Shown here piece after piece: positions 42,166 through 51,034 of a stretch of DNA of 64,000 nucleotides. The position numbers were made by a program, and so were the translations under genes. Source of the DNA: an uncultured Jannaschia sp. (lineage in GTDB: Bacteria; Pseudomonadota; Alphaproteobacteria; Rhodobacterales; Rhodobacteraceae). Under the pieces are notes generated by a model, which did no database searches, was not told the DNA's origin, and saw only the letters and a program-made list of their open reading frames with translations. Positions within the stretch are counted from its first letter, which is position 1, and the number at the start of each line of letters is the position of its first letter. The stretch spans positions 372,001 to 436,000 of the forward strand of contig NZ_CANLTQ010000001.1 in the NCBI RefSeq assembly GCF_947494025.1, in the 5' to 3' direction.

Positions 42166-42705
42166 TCAGAGAAGGGCGAAGAGCAGCCCTGCGAGCACGA
42201 GCGCCGCCACCACGATCCAGAGGATGCGGGTCCGGTCGAGCGGCTTGCCCGCGACCGTCTCCTCGGGCGCCGCCGCGGGCCGCGGTTCCGCGGCCGGCGG
42301 CAGGTCGCGCGGGGTCGTGTCGGCCTCCGCGGGGGCGTAACTGCCGATATGGGTGAGCTCGGGGCGCGGCTCGAGCGCCGCGAGGCCGTCCAGCGCGCGC
42401 GGCGCGACGACGAGAACATCGCCCGAAAGCGCGTCGAGACGCCCCGCATCCCCTTCCATCGCGGCGGGCGGAACGTCGTGCGCCTGCGCGAGATAGGAGC
42501 GCAGGCCCATCGGGGCGACGTCGCGGACGGCGAAGACCTCGACATGGTCGGCCCCGACGGGAGCGCCGAGCGCGTCGGACACGGACGCGGTGCCGGGGGC
42601 CTCTTCGACAGGCGAGAGGTAGGTCCGGTGCGCGAGCCGCAGGCTCCCGTCGCTGATCGAGAAGACGTGGATCCGCGGATCGCGGGGCTCGAGGGGGAAG
42701 GTCAT
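42166..42705 (-). CDS. tail-anchored membrane protein of unknown function
   Basis: No family recognised. A 179-residue protein with a soluble N-terminal domain of about 120 residues (DPRIHVFSISDGSLRLAHRT, VEVFAVRDVAPMGLRSYL), a Pro/Ala/Glu-rich linker, and one C-terminal helix (ILWIVVAALVLAGLLFALL) that runs to the last residue, the layout of a tail-anchored protein. It lies between pyrB and the PyrC-like gene on the same strand with gaps of 59 and 47 bases. Function unknown. Confidence 0.75.
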   Translation of the reverse strand: MTFPLEPRDPRIHVFSISDGSLRLAHRTYLSPVEEAPGTASVSDALGAPVGADHVEVFAVRDVAPMGLRSYLAQAHDVPPAAMEGDAGRLDALSGDVLVVAPRALDGLAALEPRPELTHIGSYAPAEADTTPRDLPPAAEPRPAAAPEETVAGKPLDRTRILWIVVAALVLAGLLFALL

Positions 42706-42764
42706 GAGGCGGCTCCGCTCTGGCTGTTCCGGAACCAACGCGGTGGACGCATGCGGGTTCGACC

Positions 42765-43700
42765 CTAGGCGCCGGCCCGCAGGTTCCGTGCCAGGATGTC
42801 CATCGCCGCCATGCGGACCGCCACGCCCATCTCGACCTGCTCCTGAATGACGGAGCGGTTGATGTCGTCGGCGAGCGTGCCGTCGATCTCCACCCCGCGG
42901 TTCATCGGGCCGGGATGCATCACGATGGCGTCGGGCCTGGCGTGGCGCAGCTTCCCGGCGTCGAGGCCGAAACGGTGGAAGTATTCCCGCTCCGACGGGA
43001 TGAACGCGCCGTCCATCCGCTCCCGCTGGAGGCGCAGCATCATCACCACGTCGGCGTCGCGCAGCCCCTCGGCCATGTCGTCGGTGACCTCCACGCCGAG
43101 CGCCTCCACCCCGGCCGGCATCAGCGTGGGCGGGCCGACGAGGCGGACGCGGTTCTCCATCTTGCCGAGCAGGATCAGGTTCGACCGCGCCACCCGGCTG
43201 TGGGCGATGTCGCCGCAGATCGCGACGGTCAGCCGGTGCAGCCGCCCCTTCGCGCGGCGGATCGTCAATGCGTCGAGAAGCGCCTGCGTCGGATGCTCGT
43301 GCCGCCCGTCGCCCGCGTTCAGCACGGCGCAGTTCACCTTTTCGGCCAGAAGGTTCGCCGCCCCCGAATGCGGATGCCGCACGACAAGGAGGTCGGGACG
43401 CATGGCGTTCAGCGTCAGCGCCGTGTCGATCAGCGTCTCGCCCTTGTTCAGGCTCGAGGCCTGCATCGCCATGTTCATCACGTCCGCGCCGAGCCGCTTG
43501 CCCGCGATCTCGAAGCTCGCCTGCGTGCGGGTCGAGTTCTCGAAAAACATGTTGACCTGCGTAAGCCCCGCCAGCGCGGTCCCGTGCGTGTCGCCCCTGC
43601 GCGTGGCCTCCGCGTAGTGCTGCGCGAGGTCGAGAAGCTCCGTGATCTCCGCCGGGCGGAGCGGCTCGATCCCGAGAAGGTGGCGGTGCCGGAAGGACAT
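42765..43700 (-). CDS. pyrB: aspartate carbamoyltransferase catalytic subunit
   Basis: Second step of pyrimidine synthesis: carbamoyl phosphate plus aspartate to carbamoyl aspartate. The 311-residue protein has the carbamoyl-phosphate loop [27 protein letters not shown], the [10 protein letters not shown] site, and [18 protein letters not shown] lies five bases before the ATG at 43700; a much longer frame upstream is GC-driven and not family-like. No pyrI regulatory subunit is present; the inactive dihydroorotase homologue downstream is the likely partner. Confidence 0.95.
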   Translation of the reverse strand: MSFRHRHLLGIEPLRPAEITELLDLAQHYAEATRRGDTHGTALAGLTQVNMFFENSTRTQASFEIAGKRLGADVMNMAMQASSLNKGETLIDTALTLNAMRPDLLVVRHPHSGAANLLAEKVNCAVLNAGDGRHEHPTQALLDALTIRRAKGRLHRLTVAICGDIAHSRVARSNLILLGKMENRVRLVGPPTLMPAGVEALGVEVTDDMAEGLRDADVVMMLRLQRERMDGAFIPSEREYFHRFGLDAGKLRHARPDAIVMHPGPMNRGVEIDGTLADDINRSVIQEQVEMGVAVRMAAMDILARNLRAGA

Positions 43701-43773
43701 GCCGTCTCCATGCGGCGCGGGCGGGCGGCGATCAAGCCCTTCCGGTCGCGGGGCCGGCGGGCTAGGCAGGGGC

Positions 43774-44559
43774 ATGCCCGAGATCGACCCCTTCACCGCG
43801 CAGGCGACGCTGGAATGGCTGATCGAGATGGGCTGCGACGAGGCGATCTGCGAGCATCCCGTGAACCGCTTCGCGCTGCCCGAGCGGCAGCCCGCGCCCG
43901 CGCCGCCGGCCGCGCCGGCCGAAGCGGACACGCCGGCGACGCCGGACACGGCCCCGGGCACCGATGCCGTCGCGGAGGCGGCGCGACGGGCGGCCGCGGC
44001 GGCCACGCTGGCCGAGCTGCACGACGCGATCCTCGGCTATCCCTATTGCGACCTGCGCCTCGGCGCGGCGAACACGGTCTTCGCGTCGGGCGACCCGTCG
44101 GCGCGGGTGATGATCCTGGGCGACGCGCCGGGCCGGGACGAGGACCGCGCGGGGCATCCCTTCGCGGGCACGGGCGGCGAGCTGCTGGACCGGATGCTCG
44201 CGGCGATCGGGCTGTCGCGGACCGCGCAAGGCGCCGCGAGCGCCTACCTCGCCTGCGTGCTGCCGTGGCGGCTACCCTCGGATCGGGCGCCGGAGGCAGA
44301 GGAGATGGCGATGATGCTGCCGTTCCTGCGCCGCCATGTGGAGTTGGCGAACCCCGAGATCCTCGTCCTCATGGGCAACCAGCCCTGCGGCGCGGTGCTG
44401 GGCCAGCGCGGCCTGACGCGCCTGCGCGGCACCTGGACCGAGGGGTTCGGCCGCCCGGCCCTGCCGATGCTGCCCCCCGCCTTCCTGATGCGGAACCCCA
44501 CGGCGAAGCGCGACGCCTGGGCCGACCTGCTGGAGCTTGCCGCCCGGCTCGACCCGTGA
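43774..44559 (+). CDS. uracil-DNA glycosylase superfamily protein lacking Fe-S ligands
   Basis: A 261-residue protein with the family-4 UDG fold: motif 1 [32 protein letters not shown], and motif 2 region PPAFLMRNP. In typical family-4 enzymes four cysteines bind a 4Fe-4S cluster; aligned by eye, only one (YPYCDLR) is kept and the other three positions are Tyr, Trp and Met. The motif 2 histidine (HPAYLLRNP) is Pro. An Ala/Pro-rich N-terminal region of about 90 residues precedes the domain. It may be a variant glycosylase or a non-catalytic homologue. Divergent from pyrB. Confidence 0.8.
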   Translation: MPEIDPFTAQATLEWLIEMGCDEAICEHPVNRFALPERQPAPAPPAAPAEADTPATPDTAPGTDAVAEAARRAAAAATLAELHDAILGYPYCDLRLGAANTVFASGDPSARVMILGDAPGRDEDRAGHPFAGTGGELLDRMLAAIGLSRTAQGAASAYLACVLPWRLPSDRAPEAEEMAMMLPFLRRHVELANPEILVLMGNQPCGAVLGQRGLTRLRGTWTEGFGRPALPMLPPAFLMRNPTAKRDAWADLLELAARLDP

Positions 44560-44641
44560 ACCCCGCCTGTGCGCGGACGCAGGGTTGCGGGCGCGGGCGG
44601 AGCGCTATGTGCTTCGCCGACACCGACCCTGGAGACCTGCG

Positions 44642-45466
44642 ATGAGCTACACACCCCCCGACGTCTGGATCTGGGACGCCGAGAACGGCGGCCAGTTCGC
44701 CAGCACCAACCGCCCCGTCGCCGGCCCGACCCACGACAAGGCGCTGCCTCGGGGCGAACATCCCTACCAGCTCCACAGCCTCGCGACGCCGAACGGGCAG
44801 AAGGTCACGATCCTGTTCGAGGAACTGATCGAGGCCGGGCACGACGCGGAATACGACGCCTGGCCGATCGATATCGGCGAGGGCGACCAGTTCGGCGCCG
44901 GCTTCGTGGAGATCAATCCGAACTCCAAGATCCCGGCGCTCCTCGACCTGACCGGTCCCGAACCCGTTCGCATCTTCGAAAGCGGGGCGATCCTGCTGCA
45001 TCTCGCGGAGCGCTACGGCGCGTTTCTGGGCGACGACCGGCCGGAGATGCTGTCCTGGCTGTTCTGGCAGATGGGCAGCGCGCCGTTCCTCGGCGGCGGG
45101 TTCGGGCATTTCTTCGCCTATGCACCGGAAAAGATGGAATACCCGATCAACCGCTACGCGATGGAAGCCAAGCGGCAGCTCGACGTGCTGAACCGTGAGC
45201 TGGCCCACAAGGAGTGGATCGCGGGGGACGATTACACCATCGCCGACATGGCGATCTGGCCGTGGTACGGGCAGCTTTGCCTTGGCGGGCGGCTCTACGA
45301 CGGGTCGGACCGGTTCCTTGCCGTGCACGAATACGAGAACGTCGTCGAATGGGCGAAGCGGATCGACGCGCGGCCGGCCGTGCGGCGCGGGCAGCGGGTC
45401 AACCGGCTCAAGGGCGAGAATCCGGCCCCGCTGCCGGAGCGGCATTCGCCGGCCGATTTCGACTGA
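44642..45466 (+). CDS. yghU: glutathione S-transferase, YghU/Nu-class
   Basis: A 274-residue thioredoxin-fold protein of the Nu-class GST group, whose members act as disulfide-bond reductases with glutathione. The N-terminal extension NGGQFASTNRPVAGPTHDKA and LPRGEHPYQLHSLATPNGQK mark YghU; the glutathione site is in SKIPALLDL and FESGAILLHLAERYG; the helical C-terminal domain has DYTIADMAIWPWYG. GGAGA precedes the ATG. Glutathione made by the upstream ligase would be its cofactor. Followed by tandem GC hairpins. Confidence 0.88.
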   Translation: MSYTPPDVWIWDAENGGQFASTNRPVAGPTHDKALPRGEHPYQLHSLATPNGQKVTILFEELIEAGHDAEYDAWPIDIGEGDQFGAGFVEINPNSKIPALLDLTGPEPVRIFESGAILLHLAERYGAFLGDDRPEMLSWLFWQMGSAPFLGGGFGHFFAYAPEKMEYPINRYAMEAKRQLDVLNRELAHKEWIAGDDYTIADMAIWPWYGQLCLGGRLYDGSDRFLAVHEYENVVEWAKRIDARPAVRRGQRVNRLKGENPAPLPERHSPADFD

Positions 45467-45478
45467 CGCCCCGGGCGG

Positions 45479-45530
45479 AGGGGCGCCGCCCCGGCCTTCG
45501 GCCCCCCGGGATATTTGGAAAGCAAAGAGG
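45479..45530 (+). repeat. intergenic hairpin + GATATTTG element, copy 1
   Basis: Between yghU and moaB, tandem short hairpins (GGGGC-GCC-GCCCC and GGCC-TTC-GGCC) are followed by GGGATATTTGGAAAGCAAAG at 45508-45527, running into the moaB ribosome site. A near copy lies after nusB at 50990-51032. Structure suggests a terminator-type element shared between loci. Confidence 0.5.
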
Positions 45531-45539
45531 GAGGCGCCC

Positions 45540-46067
45540 GTGGCGCGCGATTTCCTGCCCTGCCGCATCGCCGTCCTGACGGTCAGCGACACCCGAACGC
45601 CGGAGGACGACCGTTCCGGCGACGCGCTCGTCGAGCGCTTGACGGCGGCGGGGCATGCCCTCGCCGCCCGCGCGATCCTGCGGGACGACCGCGCGGCGAT
45701 CGCGGCGCAGCTCGAAGCATGGTGCGGGAGCGCGGAGATCGACGTGATCCTTTCGACGGGCGGGACCGGGCTCACCGGGCGCGACGTGACGGTGGAGGCG
45801 CATCGCGACGTCTACGAAAAGGAGATCGACGCCTTCGGCACGGTCTTCACGATGATCTCGATGGAAAAGATCGGCACCTCGGCGGTGCAGTCCCGTGCCT
45901 GCGCGGGCGTCGCGAAGGGAACCTACCTGTTCGCGCTGCCCGGCTCTCCCTCGGCCTGCAGGGACGCGTGGGACGGCATCCTCGCCGCGCAGCTCGACTA
46001 CCGCCACACGCCCTGCAACTTCGTCGAGATCATGCCGCGACTCGACGAGCATCTGCGACGGAAGTGA
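45540..46067 (+). CDS. moaB: molybdenum cofactor biosynthesis protein MoaB
   Basis: MoaB/MogA-fold protein that adenylates molybdopterin, or supports that step. The 175-residue product has RIAVLTVSDTRTPEDDRSGD, the nucleotide-binding STGGTGLTGRDVTVEA loop, and FALPGSPSACRDAWDGI. The start is GTG at 45540 after GAGGGAGG. Length is typical of the MoaB trimer family. It lies alone among moco genes here. Confidence 0.92.
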   Translation: MARDFLPCRIAVLTVSDTRTPEDDRSGDALVERLTAAGHALAARAILRDDRAAIAAQLEAWCGSAEIDVILSTGGTGLTGRDVTVEAHRDVYEKEIDAFGTVFTMISMEKIGTSAVQSRACAGVAKGTYLFALPGSPSACRDAWDGILAAQLDYRHTPCNFVEIMPRLDEHLRRK

Positions 46068-46170
46068 CCGGCGTTCATTTTCGCGCGACGGAAACGCGTG
46101 CGACGAAGGTGAGGATTGGCAAGGGCCGGGATATCCCTATGTTTCCGACCACATCCCGGCCGGAGATCCG

Positions 46171-47622
46171 ATGCGCTTCCTTGGACGTAGCCTGACGGCG
46201 CTCTTTCTGCTCGCCCTCACGGCGGGGCTCCTCGCCTGGGCGGCGCAGATCACCTTTTCCGCGCTGGAGGAGCGGCGGGCCCGCGACGGGCAGGCCCTGC
46301 CCGCGCGCGAGCGCATCCTCGCCGCCAACGTGGTCGAGGCGGTGCCGGAGACGATCGCGCCGGTCCTGACGGCATTCGGCGAAATCCGCGCGAGGCGGGT
46401 CCTGGAGCTTCGCGTGCCGACAGGCGGTCGCATCGTCGAGCTCGCCCCCGAAATGGAGGATGGCGGGACAGTCGCGGCCGGGCAGGTGCTGATGCGGATC
46501 GACCCCGCCGGGGCGGAGGCGGCGCTGTCGGTCGCCCGCGCCGATCTGACCGAGGCCGAGGCCGAGCTGCGCGACGCCGAGCGCGGGCTCGATCTGTCGG
46601 AGGCGGAGCTCGCGGGGGCCGAGACGCAGCGCGACCTGCAGGCGCAGGCGGTGCAACGGCAGCGCGACCTGAGCGACCGCGGCGTCGGCGCGACCGCGGC
46701 GGTGGAGGCCGCGGAGCTGTCTCTGTCGGCCGCCGAGCAGGCGATCCTGGCTGCGCGCGGGGCCGTCGCCGCCGAGGCGGCGCGGATCGACTCGGCCCGC
46801 CTTGCCATCGACCGCGCCCGCATCGCCGTGGAGAACGCCGCCCGCGATCTCGGGGACCGCACCGTGGAGGCGTCCTTCGCCGGTCAGCTCGCCGATGTCT
46901 CGATCCTGCCCGGCGGACTCGTCTCCGCGAACGAGATGGTCGCCACACTGATCGACCCGTCCGAGCTCGAGGTCGTGTTCCGCGTCTCCGCCGCGCAGCA
47001 CGCGCGCCTGCTCGATGCGGAAGGTGCGCTGATCGGCGTGCCGGTCCGCGCCGTCCTCGACGTGCAGGGGCTGGAACTTGCCGCCGAGGGCACCGTCACC
47101 CGCGAGGCCGCCGCCGTCGGCGAGGGCCGGGCCGGACGCACCGTCTTTGCCCGCCTCCACGACGCCCGCGGCTTCCGGCCCGGCGACTTCGTGCGCGTGG
47201 AGGTGGAGGAACCCGCGATCGCGGACGCGATCCGCCTGCCCGCCACCGCCCTGTCGCCGCAAAGCGACGTGCTGGTTCTGGGCGAGGGGAAGCGGCTCGA
47301 GGCACGCGCGGTCACGCTCCTGCGCCGTCAGGGCGACGACGTGCTCGTCGCGGGCGACATCGCGGGTCTCGAGGTGGTGGCCGAGCGGACCGCGGCGCTC
47401 GGCGTGGGCATCCGCGTCCGCCCCCTGCGCCCCGGCGTGGCGGCGGAGGACGCGGCCGGCACCGTCACGCTCGACCCCGAGCGGCGCGCGCGGATCGTGG
47501 CCTACCTGAACGCCAATACCCGCATCCCCACCGACGAAAAGGCGCGGATGCTGAGCCAGCTCGAATCCGGGGATGTGCCGGCCGACATGGTCGCCCGCAT
47601 CGAATCGCGAATGGGCGGCTGA
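46171..47622 (+). CDS. RND efflux periplasmic adaptor (membrane fusion protein)
   Basis: A 483-residue HlyD/AcrA-family adaptor with an N-terminal anchor (SLTALFLLALTAGLLAWAA), a barrel-sandwich domain with GGRIVELAPEMEDGGTVAAG, a long Ala/Glu-rich alpha-hairpin (about 115-225; AEAELRDAERGLDLSEAEL), the returning DRTVEASFAGQLADVSILPG, a beta-barrel and a membrane-proximal domain. The C-terminal tail of about 40 residues (RIVAYLNANTRIPTDEKARM) is helical and unusual. Its stop is one base before the pump gene start, so they are co-translated. No lipobox, so it is anchored by the helix. Confidence 0.9.
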   Translation: MRFLGRSLTALFLLALTAGLLAWAAQITFSALEERRARDGQALPARERILAANVVEAVPETIAPVLTAFGEIRARRVLELRVPTGGRIVELAPEMEDGGTVAAGQVLMRIDPAGAEAALSVARADLTEAEAELRDAERGLDLSEAELAGAETQRDLQAQAVQRQRDLSDRGVGATAAVEAAELSLSAAEQAILAARGAVAAEAARIDSARLAIDRARIAVENAARDLGDRTVEASFAGQLADVSILPGGLVSANEMVATLIDPSELEVVFRVSAAQHARLLDAEGALIGVPVRAVLDVQGLELAAEGTVTREAAAVGEGRAGRTVFARLHDARGFRPGDFVRVEVEEPAIADAIRLPATALSPQSDVLVLGEGKRLEARAVTLLRRQGDDVLVAGDIAGLEVVAERTAALGVGIRVRPLRPGVAAEDAAGTVTLDPERRARIVAYLNANTRIPTDEKARMLSQLESGDVPADMVARIESRMGG

Positions 47623-47623
47623 G

Positions 47624-50600
47624 ATGGGGCTGCTCGGCTACTTCACGCGCCACCGCACCGCCGCGAACCTCCTTCTCGTCCTGATGCTGGCCGGGGGTCT
47701 CTTCGCGCTGCCGAACATGCGGGCACAGTTCTTTCCGGACGTGATCGTCGACGACATCGAGGTGCTGGTCGGCTGGGACGGCGCGGGGGCCGAGGATGTG
47801 GACCGCGGCATCGTGCAGGTGCTGGAGCCGGCGCTGCGCAGCGTGGAAGGCGTCAACGACACCAACGCCGTGTCGCGCGAGAACAATGCCTGGATCGAGC
47901 TCGAGTTCGAGCCGGGTCACGACGTGCTCTCCGCCGCCAACGAGGTGCAGACGGCGATCGACGGCGTGACCGGCCTGCCCGACGGGCTCGACGATCCGAG
48001 GGTCCGGCTCGGCCGCTGGCGCGACCGGGTGACCGATGTCATCGTGACCGGTCCGCTCGGCGTCGATCAGCTCGCGCGGATCGCCGACCAGTTCGTCACC
48101 CGCCTGTTCGCCGCCGGCGTCACCCGCACCACGATCAACGGCGTCGCCGCGCCCGAGGTGGTGGTGGAGGTGCCGACGGCGAACCTGCTGCGGCACGACC
48201 TCACCATGGCCGAGATCGCCGCGGCGATCGGCCGGGAGGCGCAGGCCGACCCGGCGGGCGACGTCTCCGGCGCCAATGCCCGCGTCCGCACCGGCGAGGC
48301 ACGGCGCGAACCCGACGAGATCGAGGAGATCGTCCTGCGGCGCGAGGCCGCCGGTTCGGCACTGACCGTGGGCGACGTGGCCCGCGTCCTGTCGGAGGGC
48401 GTCGACCGCGAGCGGGCCTATTTCGTCGGCCCGGACCCGGCCATCGCGGTGCGCGTCGACCGGTCCGCCGACGGCGACGCGATCGGCCTGCAGCGGCAGG
48501 TGGAGGCGGTGGCCGCCGAACTTCTCCTCGACGCCCCCGAGGGGACGAACATCGAGCTCATCCGCACGCGGACGGAGGCGATCACCGGCCGCATCTCGCT
48601 GCTCGTCGACAACGCGATCCTGGGCCTCGTCCTCGTTGTCGCCCTGCTGTTCCTCTTCCTCAACGCCCGCACCGCCTTCTGGGTCGCGGCCGGCATCCCC
48701 GTGGCGATGCTGTCGGCCATCGCGCTGATGTGGGCGGCGGGCATCTCGCTCAACATGATCTCGCTCTTCGCGCTGATCATCACGCTCGGCATCGTCGTGG
48801 ACGATGCCATCGTCGTGGGCGAGCATGCCGATTTCCGCGCCCGTCACCTGGGCGAGCCGGCGACGCAAGCGGCGGAACGGGCGGCACATCGGATGTTCTC
48901 GCCGGTCTTCTCGGCCACGCTGACAACAATCATCGCCTTCTTCGGCCTGGTGGCGATCGGCGGCCGATTCGGCGAACTGATCCTCGACATTCCCTTCACC
49001 GTGATCGTCGTCCTGATCGCCTCGCTCGTGGAGTGCTTCCTGATCCTGCCGCATCACATGGCGGGCGCGCTCGGGCATTCGGCGCGCGCGCATTGGTACG
49101 ACCTGCCCTCGCGCCTGGTGAATCGCGGCCTCGACCGGTTCCGCGAACGGCTGTTCCGCCCGCTCGTCCGTCTCCTGCTGCTGGCGCGCTACCCCGTCGC
49201 GGCGGCGGCCGTGCTGCTGCTGGCGACGCAGCTCGCGCTGTTTCTGCGGGGCGACGTGCAGTGGCGGTTCTTCGACTCGCCGGAGCAGGGCTCGATCAGC
49301 GGCAATTTCGCGACGGTCGACGGGGCCACCCGTGCCGACACGATCGCACAGATGCGCGAGATGCAGCGTGCGACGGAGGCCCTCGGCGCGGCCTACGAGG
49401 CCGAGTACGGCACCAACCCCATCGACTACGTGCTGGCCGAGATCGGCGGCAATTCGGGCCGGGCGCTCGCCTCGGCCGACGACAAGGATCCCGACCAGCT
49501 CGGCGCCATCTCGATTGAGCTCAGCGCGGCGGATCTGCGCCCCTATTCCTCCTTCGAGTTCGTCGAGCGGTTGCAGGAAAGCGTCGAACAGCTGCCCCTG
49601 ACGGAGGAGATCAGCTTTCGCAGCTGGCGATCCGGCCCCGGCGGCGACGCGCTGTCGGTGGAGTTCTCCGGCGCGGATTCGGCGACGCTCAAGGCGGCCT
49701 CCGAAGCGCTAAAGATCGCCGTGTCGGAGTTTCCCGAAGTTTCCGCCGTCGAGGACACGCTGCCCTACGACAAGGACGAGCTGATCCTGACGCTGACGCC
49801 GCAAGGCGAGGCGCTTGGCTTCGACGTGGGCGCGCTCGGCGCGACGCTGCGCGACCGGCTGGCCGGGATCGAGGCCGCGACCTTCCCTGTCGGCCCGCGC
49901 ACCGGCGCCATCCGGGTTGAGCTGCCGGAGGACGAACTCCGGGCCGACTTCCTCGACACGGTGCGCCTGCCCTCGCCGCTCGGCGGCGACGTCGCGCTGT
50001 CGGACATCGTGACCGTGCGCGTGCAGCGGGGCTTCGCCAGCATCGCGCGCCGCAACGGCGTCCAGGAGGTCACCGTTTCCGGCGATATCACCCAGGACGA
50101 CGCGGCCCGCGCCAACGAGATCCGCCAGCGCATCGCCGAAAGCATCCTGCCCCAGATCGCCACGAATTACGGCGTCACCTACGCGCTGAGCGGCCTGTCC
50201 GAGCAGGAGAGCGAGTTCCTGACCGATGCGACGCTGGGCCTCGCAGGCTGCTTGCTGGGCATTTACCTCGTGCTGGCCTGGATCTTCTCCTCATGGACGC
50301 GACCCGGGGTGATCATGGCGGTGATCCCCTTTGGCCTGATCGGCGCGATCTGGGGGCACTGGTTCTGGGACGTGCCGCTGTCGATGTTCTCGGTGGTGGG
50401 TCTGATCGGGATGACCGGGATCATCATCAACGATTCCATCGTGCTGGTTACGACCGTGGACGAATACGCCAAGGACCGCGCCCTCGTCCCCGCGATCGTC
50501 GACGCCGTTTGCGACCGCCTGCGCCCGATCCTGTTGACGACGCTGACCACGGTGCTGGGCCTCGCGCCGCTTCTATACGAGACCTCGTCGGACGCGCAGT

Positions 50601-50989
50601 TCCTGCGGCCCACCGTCATCACGCTGAGCTACGGGCTGGGCTTCGGCATGGTGCTGGTGCTCCTGCTCGTACCCGCGATCCTCGTGATGGGTCACGACCT
50701 GTCGCGCATGGCCGCGGCGCTGCGACGGCTGCTGCGTCTGCCCGCCCGGGCGCGCGGAGGCGGGGCGGGGCTCGCGGGTCTGGCGCTCGGAACGGCGATC
50801 CTCCTGTGGGGCTTCGCGACGCTGGGGATGCAGCTCGTCACCGGCGCGGTGTGGCGCCCGCTCGCCCCGCTCCTGCCCGCGGGCGGCCCCGCGACCGCCT
50901 TCGCGGTCTTCCTCGCGGGAACGGCGATCCTGCTTCTCGCGACCTGGCTCGGCGCCGGTATCGCGATGGGCCGCCGCCGTCCGACCTGA
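47624..50989 (+). CDS. RND-family efflux transporter
   Basis: A 1121-residue inner-membrane proton-driven pump. Two copies of the RND core, each a helix, a large periplasmic domain and five more helices, are visible. TM4 has the proton-relay pair in GIVVDDAIVVGEHADF; TM10 reads GIIINDSIVLVTTVDE, with Asn where AcrB has its relay lysine. After the last core helix come about 95 extra residues with two more hydrophobic segments (GLALGTAILLWGFATLGMQL and AFAVFLAGTAILLLATWLGA). With the adaptor upstream it would form a tripartite system with an outer-membrane channel encoded elsewhere. Substrate unknown. Confidence 0.9.
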   Translation: MGLLGYFTRHRTAANLLLVLMLAGGLFALPNMRAQFFPDVIVDDIEVLVGWDGAGAEDVDRGIVQVLEPALRSVEGVNDTNAVSRENNAWIELEFEPGHDVLSAANEVQTAIDGVTGLPDGLDDPRVRLGRWRDRVTDVIVTGPLGVDQLARIADQFVTRLFAAGVTRTTINGVAAPEVVVEVPTANLLRHDLTMAEIAAAIGREAQADPAGDVSGANARVRTGEARREPDEIEEIVLRREAAGSALTVGDVARVLSEGVDRERAYFVGPDPAIAVRVDRSADGDAIGLQRQVEAVAAELLLDAPEGTNIELIRTRTEAITGRISLLVDNAILGLVLVVALLFLFLNARTAFWVAAGIPVAMLSAIALMWAAGISLNMISLFALIITLGIVVDDAIVVGEHADFRARHLGEPATQAAERAAHRMFSPVFSATLTTIIAFFGLVAIGGRFGELILDIPFTVIVVLIASLVECFLILPHHMAGALGHSARAHWYDLPSRLVNRGLDRFRERLFRPLVRLLLLARYPVAAAAVLLLATQLALFLRGDVQWRFFDSPEQGSISGNFATVDGATRADTIAQMREMQRATEALGAAYEAEYGTNPIDYVLAEIGGNSGRALASADDKDPDQLGAISIELSAADLRPYSSFEFVERLQESVEQLPLTEEISFRSWRSGPGGDALSVEFSGADSATLKAASEALKIAVSEFPEVSAVEDTLPYDKDELILTLTPQGEALGFDVGALGATLRDRLAGIEAATFPVGPRTGAIRVELPEDELRADFLDTVRLPSPLGGDVALSDIVTVRVQRGFASIARRNGVQEVTVSGDITQDDAARANEIRQRIAESILPQIATNYGVTYALSGLSEQESEFLTDATLGLAGCLLGIYLVLAWIFSSWTRPGVIMAVIPFGLIGAIWGHWFWDVPLSMFSVVGLIGMTGIIINDSIVLVTTVDEYAKDRALVPAIVDAVCDRLRPILLTTLTTVLGLAPLLYETSSDAQFLRPTVITLSYGLGFGMVLVLLLVPAILVMGHDLSRMAAALRRLLRLPARARGGGAGLAGLALGTAILLWGFATLGMQLVTGAVWRPLAPLLPAGGPATAFAVFLAGTAILLLATWLGAGIAMGRRRPT

Positions 50990-51032
50990 GCCCCGTCTTC
51001 GTTTCCGCAAATATCCTCGCCCGATGGGCGAG
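50990..51032 (-). repeat. intergenic hairpin + GATATTTG element, copy 2
   Basis: On the minus strand, three bases after the nusB stop: CTCGCCC, loop ATC, GGGCGAG (51032-51016), then GATATTTGCGGAAACGAAGA (51015-50996). It matches copy 1 at 45508-45528 with a two-base insertion and has the same hairpin-first layout. Probably the nusB-side terminator in this convergent gap. Confidence 0.55.
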
Positions 51033-51034
51033 AC

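Noticed and set aside
42765-44006. A 413-codon version of pyrB beginning near 44006
   Set aside because: The extra N terminus is low-complexity Ala/Ser/Gly antisense to the UDG-like gene; the ribosome site and homology start at 43700.
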